The translations under genes were made by a program, and so were the position numbers. Shown one piece after another: positions 33,080 to 41,570 of a DNA stretch of 64,000 bases. Under the pieces are notes generated by a model that saw only the letters and a list, made by a program, of their open reading frames with translations, ran no database searches and was not told the origin of the DNA. Each line of letters opens with the position of its first letter. The first letter of the stretch is position 1. The stretch covers positions 744,001-808,000 of the forward strand of contig NZ_FXEG02000005.1 of the NCBI RefSeq assembly GCF_900176255.2. Reading direction: 5' to 3'. This DNA comes from Mycobacterium ahvazicum (GTDB lineage: Bacteria > Actinomycetota > Actinomycetes > Mycobacteriales > Mycobacteriaceae).

Positions 33080-33952
33080 GCCGGTGGAGCGCCACCCGGC
33101 GGCGTGCATCGCTGCCACGACGCGGGCGACGAAGGTGCCCTGGCGGTATCGAAGTAAATCGCTGCTCGCTCTAACGACCGTCCAACCCAGAGCGAGTAAT
33201 GCGCTGTACCGGTCGATGTCCCGGTCGCGCTGCTGGCGGTCCGTCCAGTGTTGTGGACCGTCGTATTCGATGCCGAGGCGAAGCTCCTCGTAGCCCATGT
33301 CCAAGCGGGCGACGAAGTCGCCGAATTTGTCGAATACCCGGATCTGGGTTTGCGGTTTCGGCAAGCCGGCGTCGATCAGCGCCAGCCGAGTCCGCGTCTC
33401 CTGCGGGGATTCCGCGCCTGCGTCAAGCAGTGGCATTACTCGGCGCAATCGGGTCAGACCACGCGCTCCCGGGTGCCCGGCGATGACGGCCTCGATGTCA
33501 GTCTGTGCCACGCCCGTCGCATTCATCAGCGCATCGAGCCGTTGAACAGCGTGCAGTCGCGAGACGGTCCGTCGCCCGATATCGAAGGCGGTCCGCGCCG
33601 GTGAAGTGACCGGGACACCATCGACGATGAACACTTCGTGGGATTCCAGGAAATCCGTGTGGACGGTAATCCCGCTGGGAGGCCGCCGATTGTCATGCAC
33701 CAGTTCGGCATTGAGTGCCGCGCTCACCCATTTCGTGCCGAGCAACGCGGCCGCCGAGTGGCCCGCGACGACCGCCCTGCGTCGCGACCACAACCACGCT
33801 GCACAAGCACGCTGGGCCGCCGTCAGCTCGATATCGGCCGGAGCGTAGACCCCGGGGTAAACGGGTTCGTACAACGCACGCATGGCCCGCTCCGGCAATG
33901 CTTTGGCGGCCAGCGCTTCCGAGACCAGGAAGGGCCACGGATGTTCTTCCAT
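33035..33952 (-). CDS. DUF559 / Vsr-like nuclease-fold protein with AbiEi-like N-terminal domain (copy 2)
   Basis: The 305-residue protein is a distant paralogue of the one at 15365-16231. The N-terminal winged-helix-like part has MRALYEPVYPGVYAPADIE; the middle has SAAALLGTKWVSAALNAEL and GVPVTSPARTAFDIGRR; the C-terminal DUF559 domain has LDMGYEELRLGIEYDGPQH, DRDIDRY and LGWTVVRA, with the acidic and Gln-His residues of the nuclease fold. The ATG at 33952 is clear. The last dozen residues are encoded inside the 3' hairpin and are probably not part of the conserved fold. Function unknown. Confidence 0.82.
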   Translation of the reverse strand: MEEHPWPFLVSEALAAKALPERAMRALYEPVYPGVYAPADIELTAAQRACAAWLWSRRRAVVAGHSAAALLGTKWVSAALNAELVHDNRRPPSGITVHTDFLESHEVFIVDGVPVTSPARTAFDIGRRTVSRLHAVQRLDALMNATGVAQTDIEAVIAGHPGARGLTRLRRVMPLLDAGAESPQETRTRLALIDAGLPKPQTQIRVFDKFGDFVARLDMGYEELRLGIEYDGPQHWTDRQQRDRDIDRYSALLALGWTVVRASSDLLRYRQGTFVARVVAAMHAAGWRSTGPSVNCTTPRRRVAS

Positions 33953-33987
33953 GGCCGCATGCTGGCATCAGCCACCGACAACTTTCA

Positions 33988-34045
33988 CCGAGTGTGCATC
34001 CTGCGACGCGACGCGCCGACAACGCGTCGAGTGATTCACACTCGG
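33988..34045. repeat. Hairpin at the 5' side of DUF559 gene 2
   Basis: Arms 33988-34010 and 34023-34045 pair at 19 of 23 positions around a 12-base loop. The outer ends CCGAGTGTGCATC and GATTCACACTCGG are the same motif as the hairpin at the other end of the cassette (17 of 22 bases shared in the left arms). It lies 19 bases from the end of fadA6. Confidence 0.82.
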
Positions 34046-34064
34046 CGAAGAAGGTGGACCGGTG

Positions 34065-35225
34065 TTACAGGCGCTCGATGATCGTGACGTTGGCGGTGCC
34101 GCCGCCCTCGCACATGGTCTGCAGGCCGTAACGGCCGCCGATGCGCTCGAGCTCGTTGAGCATGGTGGTGAAAAGCTTTGCGCCAGTGGCGCCCAGCGGG
34201 TGACCGAGGGCGATCGCGCCGCCGTTGGGGTTGACCTTTTCCGGATCGGCCTTGACTTCCTTGAGCCACGCCATCACCACCGGTGCGAATGCCTCGTTGA
34301 TCTCGACCGTGTCGATGTCGCTGATCGAGAGCCCGGTCTTTTCCAGCGCGTAACGGGTTGCCGGGATGGGGCCGGTCAGCATGAACACCGGATCGGCCGC
34401 ACGGGCGCTGACGTGGTGGATGCGGGCGCGGGGCTTGAGCTTGTGGTCCTTGACCGCCTGCTCGGAAGCCAGCAGCACCGCGCTCGCGCCGTCGGAGATC
34501 TGGCTGGCCATCGCCGCCGTCAGCCGGCCACCCTCGACCAGGGTCTTAAGGCCGGCCATCTTCTCCAGCGACGACTCGCGCGGGCCCTCGTCGACCCGGA
34601 ACGGCCCGGATTCGGTTTCGACAGTGATGATCTCGTTGTCGAAGTGACCGCTGCGAATCGCCGCGAAGGCGCGCTCGTGGCTGGTCAGCGAGTACTGCTC
34701 CATTTCCTCGCGCGACAGGTTCCACTTCTCGGCGATCATCTCCGCGCCGCGGAACTGGGAGATCTCCTGGTCGCCGTAGCGATGCAGCCACTGCTTGGAC
34801 TCGTTGGTCGGCGAGGTGAAGCCGAACTGCTCGCCGACCGTCATGGCCGACGAGATCGGGATCCAGCTCATGTTCTGCATGCCGCCGGCCACGATGAGAT
34901 CGGCCGTACCCGCCATGATCGCCTGTGCGCCAAAGGAAACCGCCTGCTGGCTGGAGCCGCACTGCCGGTCCACGGTGACGCCGGGGACCTCTTCGGGATA
35001 GCCGGCGGCCAGCCACGAGAGCCGGGCGATGTTGCCGGCCTGCCCGCCGATGGCGTCAACACAGCCGGCGATCACGTCCTCGACGGCGGCGGGGTCGACA
35101 TCCACCCGGTCGAGCAGTCCGCGCCACGCATGGGCGCCCAGGTCGACGGGATGGATCCCGGCCAGTGCACCGTTGCGCTTGCCGACCGCGGTACGCACAG
35201 CGTCGATGACGTACGCCTCAGCCAT
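34065..35225 (-). CDS. fadA6: FadA6, thiolase of C/D ring degradation
   Basis: FadA6 is the thiolase of the late ring-degradation steps, after IpdAB, releasing acetyl-CoA from the opened ring intermediate. The 386-residue protein has DRQCGSSQQAVSFGAQ with the nucleophile Cys, NPNGGAIALGHPLGATGAK with the catalytic His, and TMCEGGGTANVTI with the second Cys. I chose the ATG giving MAEAYVIDAV. Upstream in-frame codons would add MRNEVMRSDT, encoded by a MIRU-like repeat. It is downstream of kstR2 in the same direction. Confidence 0.95.
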   Translation of the reverse strand: MAEAYVIDAVRTAVGKRNGALAGIHPVDLGAHAWRGLLDRVDVDPAAVEDVIAGCVDAIGGQAGNIARLSWLAAGYPEEVPGVTVDRQCGSSQQAVSFGAQAIMAGTADLIVAGGMQNMSWIPISSAMTVGEQFGFTSPTNESKQWLHRYGDQEISQFRGAEMIAEKWNLSREEMEQYSLTSHERAFAAIRSGHFDNEIITVETESGPFRVDEGPRESSLEKMAGLKTLVEGGRLTAAMASQISDGASAVLLASEQAVKDHKLKPRARIHHVSARAADPVFMLTGPIPATRYALEKTGLSISDIDTVEINEAFAPVVMAWLKEVKADPEKVNPNGGAIALGHPLGATGAKLFTTMLNELERIGGRYGLQTMCEGGGTANVTIIERL

Positions 35226-35276
35226 GGTGTCGCTCCTCATCACTTCGTTCCGCATCGTCGCCGACACGAGCCATGT
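35226..35276 (-). repeat. MIRU-like element at the kstR2-fadA6 junction
   Basis: The 51-base gap between the kstR2 stop and the fadA6 start carries, on the gene strand, GGCGACGATGCGGAACGAAG followed by TGATGAGGAGCGACACC. The GAGGAG serves as the fadA6 ribosome-binding site. The core matches the elements at hsaF and fadE33. Confidence 0.75.
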
Positions 35277-35879
35277 TCAGACTCCTTCTCTGGTGATCCC
35301 GCCAAGCACGATGGCGAGATATTGCTGGCCCACCTGTTCCGCGGTGAGCGGGCCGCCGGGTTGATACCAGCGCACCGACACCCAGGTGGTGTCACGGATA
35401 AATCGGTAGACAAGGTCGACGTCGAGGTCGGGCTGGAAGTAGCCCTCGTCGACGCCCTGATTCAGCAACTCGACCCACATCTTGCGTTGTTGCCGATTCA
35501 TGTCCTCGATGTAGGAGAAGCGGGGCTGCGACAGCAACCGCTGAGCTTCGTCCTGGTAGATGACGACCTGCGCGTGCCGATGCTCGATCGCCTCGAACGA
35601 GGCCATGAACAGGCCCTTAAGTCGCTCCAGCGGATTGGTTTCGCTGTCGACGATTTCTTGGTAGCGGGCGAACAACCAGTCCAGGAAGCTGCGCAACAGC
35701 TCGTCGACCATCTCCTCTTTGGAGGAGAAATGGTGGTAGAGGCTGCCGGACAAGATGCCGGCACCGTCGGCGATATCGCGCACGGTCGTGGCGCGCAGAC
35801 CCCGCTCGGCGAACATGGTGGCGGCGAGCTCCAAGAGCTCGTCTCGCCGGCTGTTCGCCTGACCGGTCACTCGGTCCAC
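35277..35879 (-). CDS. kstR2: KstR2, TetR-family repressor of the C/D ring regulon
   Basis: KstR2 represses the genes for HIP catabolism and is released by HIP-CoA. The 200-residue protein has a TetR N-terminal domain (ELAATMFAERGLRATTVRDI, then GSLYHHFSSKEEMVDEL) and a larger ligand-binding helical domain. A KstR2 box lies 15 bases before its start, which indicates autoregulation and shared control of fadA6 downstream. The length equals that of Rv3557c. Confidence 0.96.
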   Translation of the reverse strand: MDRVTGQANSRRDELLELAATMFAERGLRATTVRDIADGAGILSGSLYHHFSSKEEMVDELLRSFLDWLFARYQEIVDSETNPLERLKGLFMASFEAIEHRHAQVVIYQDEAQRLLSQPRFSYIEDMNRQQRKMWVELLNQGVDEGYFQPDLDVDLVYRFIRDTTWVSVRWYQPGGPLTAEQVGQQYLAIVLGGITREGV

Positions 35880-35894
35880 CCGGTCAGGATATCA

Positions 35895-35908
35895 ACCAAG
35901 CGCTTGCT
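35895..35908. promoter_or_regulatory. KstR2 operator upstream of kstR2
   Basis: ACCAAGCGCTTGCT matches ANCAAGNNCTTGNT fully. It lies between the stop of ipdF and the start of kstR2, where M. tuberculosis also has PPE64. It provides autoregulation of kstR2 and probably control of fadA6. Confidence 0.9.
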
Positions 35909-35921
35909 TGGCTACCCGGGA

Positions 35922-36710
35922 TCACGGGTGCTGACTGGAAACCGAGATGACCTCGCCGGTGAGGTAGCTCGAATAGTCGCTGGCTAAGAACGCGATGGTG
36001 GCCGCGACTTCCCACGGCTCGGCGGCCCGTCCGAACGCCTCGCCGGCCGACAGCCGGTCCAGCAGATCGGAGGAGGTCGTCTTGTCCAGGAACTTGTGCC
36101 GCGCGATGCTGGGCGACACCGCATTGATACGGACATCGTATTCGGCGGCTTCGATTGCGCTGCAACGGGTTAGCGCCATCACGCCCGCCTTCGCGGCCGC
36201 ATAGTGTGACTGCGAGTGTTGCGCCCGCCAGCCCAGAACGCTGGCGTTGTTGACGATCACGCCGCCATGCGGCGCGTCGCGAAAGTAGCGCAACGCGGCC
36301 CGGGTGGCGCGGAACACCGAGGTCAGAGTGACGTCCAGGACACGGTCCCATTCGTCGTCGGTCATGTCGGCCACCGGCGTCTGCCCGCCCAGGCCGGCAT
36401 TGTTGACCAGCACGTCAATGCGCCCCATCCGCGCGGTGGCCGAGTCGATCAGCGCATCGACCTGAGCAGTCGACGTCACGTCGCACACCACATGCTCGAC
36501 CCGACCCTGGCCCAGCGCCGACAATTCCTCGGCGGCCTCGCCCAGCCGTCGTTCGTGGTGGTCGGAGATCACCACGTCGGCGCCCTCGGCCAAGGCCCGG
36601 CGGGCGGTCGCCGAGCCGATGCCGGTGCCCGCTGCCGCCGTCACGACGACGACCTTTCCGGTCAAGAGTCCATGTCCGGCAATCTCTTTCGGCGCTTCGG
36701 CCAGACTCAT
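35922..36710 (-). CDS. ipdF: IpdF, short-chain dehydrogenase of HIP-CoA degradation
   Basis: IpdF is an SDR acting on the hydroxyl/keto group of 5-hydroxy-HIP-CoA-type intermediates in C/D ring catabolism. The 262-residue protein has VVVTAAAGTGIGSATARRA near residue 21, NNAGLGGQTPV near residue 102, and catalytic Ser with HYAAAKAGVMALT. I chose the ATG giving MSLAEAPKE, preceded by AGGAGG; this gives the same length as Rv3559c. It is downstream of fadE30 by 28 bases. Confidence 0.92.
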   Translation of the reverse strand: MSLAEAPKEIAGHGLLTGKVVVVTAAAGTGIGSATARRALAEGADVVISDHHERRLGEAAEELSALGQGRVEHVVCDVTSTAQVDALIDSATARMGRIDVLVNNAGLGGQTPVADMTDDEWDRVLDVTLTSVFRATRAALRYFRDAPHGGVIVNNASVLGWRAQHSQSHYAAAKAGVMALTRCSAIEAAEYDVRINAVSPSIARHKFLDKTTSSDLLDRLSAGEAFGRAAEPWEVAATIAFLASDYSSYLTGEVISVSSQHP

Positions 36711-36738
36711 GCTTCCTCCTGTGTCTTCGCGCAAGCGC

Positions 36739-37896
36739 TCATCCACGAACTTCCCGGGGTAGGCCGAGCACCCGCTCGGCGATGATGTTGCGCTGAATCT
36801 CGTTGGATCCGCCGTAAATGGTGTCGGCGCGGCTGAACAGGAACAGCCGCTGCCACTCGTCGAACTCGCCGTCCGCCAGGGCGAGGCCCGGCTTGCCGAC
36901 GACGTCCATCGCCAGCTCGCCCAGATCGCGATGCCAGTTGGCCCACAACAACTTCGACACGTTGTCCTGGCCGGGCTGCTCGACGTCCATCGTGGCAAGC
37001 GCGTAGCTGCGCATGGCCCGCAGGCCGGTCCAGGCCCGGGTCAGCCGCTGCCGGATGAACGGATCATCGGCGGCGCCGTTGCGTTGCGCGACCTCGGCCA
37101 GGTTGGAAAGCTCACGGGCGTAACGGATCTGCTGCCCCAGCGTCGACACCCCGCGCTCGAAGGTCAGCGTTCCCATCGCGACCCGCCAACCGTCACCCGG
37201 CTCGCCCACCACCAAGCCTGCCTCGGTGCGGGCATCGTCGAAGAAAACCTCGTTGAATTCCGAATCTCCGGTCAACTGGATGATCGGACGCACTTGCACG
37301 CCCGGCTGGTCCAGCGGCACCAGCAGATACGACAGCCCGGCATGCCGCTTGGAACCCTTCTCGGTGCGCGCGACCACGAAGCACCACTGCGCCCAGTGCG
37401 CCAGCGACGTCCACACCTTCTGGCCGTTGATCACCCACTCCCCACCTCCTGAGCCGTCGAGCTCGGCGGTGGTCGCGACGTTGGCCAGGTCGCTGCCGGC
37501 GCCCGGCTCCGAATACCCCTGGCACCACAGCTCGGTCACGTCGAGAATTCGCGGCAGGAAACGCTGCTGCTGCTCGGGCGTGCCAAACGCGATCAGCGTC
37601 GGACCGAGCAGCTCCTCGCCGAAGTGGTTGACCTTGTCCGGAGCATCGGCCTTGGCGTACTCCTCGTAGAAGGCCACCCGGTGCGCGGTCGAGAGCCCCC
37701 GGCCGCCGTGCTCTTCCGGCCACCCCAGACAGGTCAGTCCCGCCGCGGCGAGATGCTGATTCCATGCCCGGCGTTCTTCGAATGCTTCGTGCTCGCGCCC
37801 TGGACCGCCCAGGCCCTTGAGCGCTGCGAATTCACCGACCAGATTGTCGGCGAGCCAACCGCGGACCTCCGCCCGGAACTCCTCGACGTCCTGCAT
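36739..37896 (-). CDS. fadE30: FadE30, acyl-CoA dehydrogenase of HIP-CoA degradation
   Basis: FadE30 is the first dehydrogenase after FadD3, oxidising the propionyl side chain of (5-hydroxy-)HIP-CoA. The 385-residue flavoprotein has CQGYSEPGAGSDLANVATTA and WVINGQKVWTSLAHWAQWC as flavin-contact motifs, and IYGGSNEIQRNIIAERVLG at the C-terminus with the usual Glu/Arg neighbourhood. It is first in the minus-strand unit from a divergent KstR2 promoter. Confidence 0.95.
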   Translation of the reverse strand: MQDVEEFRAEVRGWLADNLVGEFAALKGLGGPGREHEAFEERRAWNQHLAAAGLTCLGWPEEHGGRGLSTAHRVAFYEEYAKADAPDKVNHFGEELLGPTLIAFGTPEQQQRFLPRILDVTELWCQGYSEPGAGSDLANVATTAELDGSGGGEWVINGQKVWTSLAHWAQWCFVVARTEKGSKRHAGLSYLLVPLDQPGVQVRPIIQLTGDSEFNEVFFDDARTEAGLVVGEPGDGWRVAMGTLTFERGVSTLGQQIRYARELSNLAEVAQRNGAADDPFIRQRLTRAWTGLRAMRSYALATMDVEQPGQDNVSKLLWANWHRDLGELAMDVVGKPGLALADGEFDEWQRLFLFSRADTIYGGSNEIQRNIIAERVLGLPREVRG

Positions 37897-37913
37897 GCCC
37901 TGTAGGCTAACCT

Positions 37914-37927
37914 ACCAAGCACTTGCT
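37914..37927. promoter_or_regulatory. KstR2 operator between fadE30 and fadD3
   Basis: ACCAAGCACTTGCT matches the KstR2 consensus fully. It is centred in the 48-base gap between divergent fadE30 and fadD3 and must cover both promoters. Confidence 0.92.
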
Positions 37928-37944
37928 TTGTTAGGAGTATCCCC

Positions 37945-39480
37945 ATGACTGGCGATCCGCGCACTGTGCCCGCGGCGTTGGATCGTTTCGTCGACCGATT
38001 CCCCGACCAGGTTGCACTGATCACCGAGGACAGGTCCTTCACGGCGACCGAACTCCGCGACGAGGTGCACCGCGCGGCCGCGGCGCTGATCGCGCTGGGT
38101 GTCGAGCACGGCGATCGGGTGGCGGTGTGGTCGCCGAACACTTGGCATTGGGTGGTCGCGTGTCTGGGGATTCACCACGCCGGCGCCGCGCTGGTGCCGT
38201 TGAACACCCGCTACACCGCCGCCGAGGCCAGCGACATCCTGGCGCGCACGGGTGCGCCGGTGCTGTTCGGGATGGGGCAATTCCTCGGCAACGATCGCGT
38301 TGCCGGCCTCGACCGTGCCGCACTGCCCGCGCTGCGCCACATCGTCCGGATTCCGATCGACGCCGACGATGGGAATTGGGACGAGTTCATCGAGGAGGGC
38401 ACCGACACCGACGCCGTGATCGCCCGGGCCGCTGAGGTCGTGCCCGACGACCTCAGCGACATCCTGTTCACCTCCGGTACCACCGGCCGCAGCAAAGGTG
38501 TGTTGTGCGCACACCGGCAATCGCTGTCGGCGTCGGCGTCGTGGGCAGCCAACGGCAAGATCAGCAGCGACGACCGCTATCTGTGCATCAACCCGTTCTT
38601 CCACAACTTCGGCTACAAGGCCGGCATCCTGGCGTGCCTGCAAACCGGGGCGACGCTGATCCCGCATCTGACCTTCGATCCGCTGCGCGCACTGCAGGCG
38701 ATCGAGCAGCACCGCATCACCGTATTACCCGGGCCGCCAACGATTTACCAAACTCTGCTCGATCACCCGGCCCGCGGCGACTACGACCTGAGTTCGCTGC
38801 GGTTCGCCGTCACCGGGGCCGCCACCGTTCCGGTTGTGTTGGTGGAACGCATGCAGTCCGAGCTCGACATCGACATCGTGCTGACCGCCTACGGCCTGAC
38901 CGAGGCCAACGGCATGGGCACCAGTTGCCGTGCCGACGACGATGCGGTGACGGTCGCGACCACCTGTGGCCGCCCATTCGCCGGCTTCGAACTACGCATC
39001 GACGCAGCGACTCCCGGTGAATCCGGCGAGGTGTTACTGCGGGGGCCGAACGTGATGCTGGGCTACCTCGACGACCCGGAGGCCACCGCCGCGGCCATCG
39101 ACACCGACGGCTGGCTGCACACCGGCGACATCGGCGTCCTCGACACGAACGGCAACCTGCGCATCACCGACCGCCTCAAGGACATGTACATCTGCGGCGG
39201 ATTCAACGTCTATCCCGCCGAGATCGAACAGGTGCTGGCCCGCATGGACGGGGTGGCCGACGTCGCGGTGATCGGGGTTCCCGACGAGCGCCTTGGCGAG
39301 GTCGGCCGGGCATTCCTGGTGACCCGGCCCGGCGCGAACCTCGACGAGCAGTCAGTAATCGCTTACGCCCGAGAACATTTGGCGAACTTCAAGGCACCAC
39401 GGTCCGTGCGGTTCGTCGACGAATTGCCGCGCAACGCCGGCGGCAAGGTGCTCAAACCACAACTGCGAGAATGGACCTGA
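37945..39480 (+). CDS. fadD3: FadD3, HIP-CoA synthetase
   Basis: FadD3 activates the C/D ring propionate (HIP) released by HsaD with ATP and CoA. Its product is the inducer of KstR2. The 511-residue ANL-family enzyme has the P-loop-like SDILFTSGTTGRSKGVLC, the A5 motif TAYGLTEANGMGTSCR, TGDIGVLDTNGNLRITDRLKD-type A7-A8 core near residue 393, and the C-terminal Lys in PRNAGGKVLKPQLREW. It leads the fadD3-fadE31-fadE32-fadE33-aspB unit. Confidence 0.96.
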   Translation: MTGDPRTVPAALDRFVDRFPDQVALITEDRSFTATELRDEVHRAAAALIALGVEHGDRVAVWSPNTWHWVVACLGIHHAGAALVPLNTRYTAAEASDILARTGAPVLFGMGQFLGNDRVAGLDRAALPALRHIVRIPIDADDGNWDEFIEEGTDTDAVIARAAEVVPDDLSDILFTSGTTGRSKGVLCAHRQSLSASASWAANGKISSDDRYLCINPFFHNFGYKAGILACLQTGATLIPHLTFDPLRALQAIEQHRITVLPGPPTIYQTLLDHPARGDYDLSSLRFAVTGAATVPVVLVERMQSELDIDIVLTAYGLTEANGMGTSCRADDDAVTVATTCGRPFAGFELRIDAATPGESGEVLLRGPNVMLGYLDDPEATAAAIDTDGWLHTGDIGVLDTNGNLRITDRLKDMYICGGFNVYPAEIEQVLARMDGVADVAVIGVPDERLGEVGRAFLVTRPGANLDEQSVIAYAREHLANFKAPRSVRFVDELPRNAGGKVLKPQLREWT

Positions 39481-39502
39481 AATGGACTCCAAATGGACTT
39501 AG
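39470..39502 (+). repeat. Three 11-base tandem repeats across the fadD3-fadE31 junction
   Basis: AATGGACCTGA, AATGGACTCCA and AATGGACTTAG follow each other without a gap. The first holds the fadD3 stop and the third holds the fadE31 start. The second creates a decoy ATG (39482) followed soon by a stop. Confidence 0.8.
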
Positions 39503-40638
39503 CACTGGACGAAGAGACCCTGGCCTTTGCGGCCGAGGTGCGGGACTTCCTGTCGGCCAACGCCGAGTCGATCCCGACAGAGTCGTATGACAACGCGGAA
39601 GGCTTTGCCCAGCATCGTCATTGGGACAAGGTGCTGTACGACGCAGGCCTGTCGGTCATCAACTGGCCGGAGAAGTACGGCGGCCGCGACGCGTCGCTGT
39701 TGCATTGGGTGGTCTACGAGGAAGAGTACTTCCGTGCCGGAGCACCGGGTCGCGCCAGCGCCAACGGCATCTCAATGTTGGCACCGACGTTGTTCGCACA
39801 TGGCACCGAAGAGCAGTTGGACCGCATCCTGCCGAAAATGGCCAGCGGCGAACAGATCTGGGCGCAGGCGTGGTCGGAGCCCGAATCCGGCAGCGACCTG
39901 GCGTCGTTGCGGTCCACCGCCACCAAGACCGAAGGCGGCTGGCTGCTGAACGGCCAGAAGATCTGGAGCTCGCGGGCGCCGTTCGCCGAGATGGGCTTCG
40001 GACTGTTCCGTTCCGATCCCTCGGCGCAGCGACACAACGGGTTGACCTACTTCATGTTCGACCTGAAGGCCAAGGGCGTGACCGTGCGGCCCATCGTCCA
40101 GCTGGGCGGGGACACCGGATTCGGTGAGATCTTCCTCGACGACGTCTTCGTGCCCGACGAGGATGTCATCGGCACCCCGAACGAGGGCTGGAGCGCGGCC
40201 ATGAGCACGTCCAGCAACGAACGCGGCATGTCGCTGCGCAGCCCGGCCCGCTTTCTGGCGGCCGCGCAACGGCTGGTGCAGCTGTGGAAAGACAACGGCT
40301 CCCCCACCGAATTCGCCGATCGAGTCGCCGACGCCTGGATCAAGGCGCAGGCCTACCGGCTGCAGACGTTCGGCACGGTGACCCGGCTGGCCGCCGGCGG
40401 GGAGCTGGGTGCCGAATCCTCGGTGACGAAAGTGTTCTGGTCCGACCTCGACGTGGCGATTCACCAGACGGCGCTGGACATCCGGGGCGCCGACGGGGAG
40501 CTGGCCGGGCCGTGGACCGATGGTTTGCTGTTCGCGCTGGGCGGCCCAATCTATGCCGGTACCAACGAAATTCAGCGCAATATCATCTCCGAGCGGCTGC
40601 TGGGCCTGCCGCGCGAAAAGTCCGGAGGCAAGAAGTGA
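39493..40638 (+). CDS. fadE31: FadE31, acyl-CoA dehydrogenase subunit
   Basis: The 381-residue protein is a full-length acyl-CoA dehydrogenase with QAWSEPESGSDLASLRSTAT, WLLNGQKIWSSRAPFAEMG, and a C-terminal IYAGTNEIQRNIISERLLG. In this regulon it is thought to work with FadE32 or FadE33 as a two-gene alpha/beta dehydrogenase in late ring degradation; which pair forms is an inference. It overlaps fadE32 by four bases (GTGA). Confidence 0.92.
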   Translation: MDLALDEETLAFAAEVRDFLSANAESIPTESYDNAEGFAQHRHWDKVLYDAGLSVINWPEKYGGRDASLLHWVVYEEEYFRAGAPGRASANGISMLAPTLFAHGTEEQLDRILPKMASGEQIWAQAWSEPESGSDLASLRSTATKTEGGWLLNGQKIWSSRAPFAEMGFGLFRSDPSAQRHNGLTYFMFDLKAKGVTVRPIVQLGGDTGFGEIFLDDVFVPDEDVIGTPNEGWSAAMSTSSNERGMSLRSPARFLAAAQRLVQLWKDNGSPTEFADRVADAWIKAQAYRLQTFGTVTRLAAGGELGAESSVTKVFWSDLDVAIHQTALDIRGADGELAGPWTDGLLFALGGPIYAGTNEIQRNIISERLLGLPREKSGGKK

Positions 40639-41570
40639 AATTTGCGCTCGACGAACAGCAGCGCGACTTCGCGGCCAGCATCGACGCGGCGCTGGGTGCG
40701 GCGGACCTGCCCGGCGCGCTACGCGCGTGGTCCGACGGCGACGTCGCACCCGGCCGCAAGGTATGGGAGCAGCTGGCCGACCTCGGCGTCACCGCACTGA
40801 TAGTGCCGGAGAAATACGACGGCCTCGACGCCCACCCGGTGGATCTGGTGGTCGCGCTCGAACGCCTCGGCCGCTGGTGTGTGCCGGGTCCGGTCACCGA
40901 ATCCATCGCCGTGGCACCGATTTTGCTCGCCGACGACCAGCGCAGCGCCGAGTTGTCCAGCGGTGAACTGATCGCCACGGTCGCGCTGCCGCCGCACACC
41001 CCGCGCGCGGTGGACGCTCAAGCCGCCGGGCTGGTGCTGCTGGCCACCGGCGACGGCGTCAGCGAAGCGGACGCGGGGGGATGCCACCGGTCCGTGGACC
41101 CCAGCCGGCGCTTGTATGACGTGGCGGCAACCGGTGCGACTTGGCAGGCAGACATCCAGCGCGCCTTTGAATTCGGCGCACTGGCAACTGCGGCGCAGTT
41201 GGTCGGGGCTGCCGAGGCCCTGCTGGATGCCACCGTCGAGTACGCCAAGCAGCGCGCGCAGTTCGGCCGGGTGATCGGCTCCTATCAGGCGATCAAGCAC
41301 AAGCTGGCCGACGTACACATCGCGATCGAACTGGCGCGCCCACTCGTCTACGGCGCGGCCTTGTCGTTGGAGCCCCGTGAGGTGAGCGCGGCGAAAGCCG
41401 CGGCGTCCGATGCCGGCCTGCTGGCCGCGCGGTCGGCGTTGCAGACGCACGGCGCGATCGGCTTCACCCAGGAGTACGACCTGTCACTGTGGCTGCTGCG
41501 GGTGCAGGCGCTGCGGTCGGCCTGGGGCACGCCGGAGGCGCACCGGTGCCGAGTGTTGGAGGCATTGTGA
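40635..41570 (+). CDS. fadE32: FadE32, acyl-CoA dehydrogenase subunit
   Basis: This 311-residue protein is a short acyl-CoA dehydrogenase of the type that forms heteromers. It starts at the GTG overlapping the fadE31 stop, with GGAGG nine bases earlier... inside fadE31. The visible parts include IVPEKYDGLDAHPVDLVVAL, the flavin-adenine segment EYAKQRAQFGRVIGSYQAIK and the C-terminal LQTHGAIGFTQEYDLSLWL. The middle domain is reduced, as in ChsE1. It corresponds to Rv3563. Confidence 0.92.
   Translation: MKFALDEQQRDFAASIDAALGAADLPGALRAWSDGDVAPGRKVWEQLADLGVTALIVPEKYDGLDAHPVDLVVALERLGRWCVPGPVTESIAVAPILLADDQRSAELSSGELIATVALPPHTPRAVDAQAAGLVLLATGDGVSEADAGGCHRSVDPSRRLYDVAATGATWQADIQRAFEFGALATAAQLVGAAEALLDATVEYAKQRAQFGRVIGSYQAIKHKLADVHIAIELARPLVYGAALSLEPREVSAAKAAASDAGLLAARSALQTHGAIGFTQEYDLSLWLLRVQALRSAWGTPEAHRCRVLEAL

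Larger units (their letters stand above)
33022..34045 (-). mobile_element. Candidate hairpin-bounded DUF559 cassette 2
   Basis: A 1,024-bp block with one DUF559 gene lies between two hairpins whose outer arms both begin CCGAGTGTG and end CACACTCGG. It fills the gap between convergent ipdC and fadA6 (9 and 19 bases from their stops). The orientation and layout copy cassette 1, but the hairpin sequence is different. From memory, M. tuberculosis has a similarly sized minus-strand gene (Rv3555c) at this place, so the insertion could be old. Mobility is inferred only. Confidence 0.35.

Noticed and set aside
34062..35987. A 641-codon open frame on the plus strand opposite fadA6 and kstR2
   Set aside because: It runs through two well-identified minus-strand genes and across their junction, and shows no protein motif.
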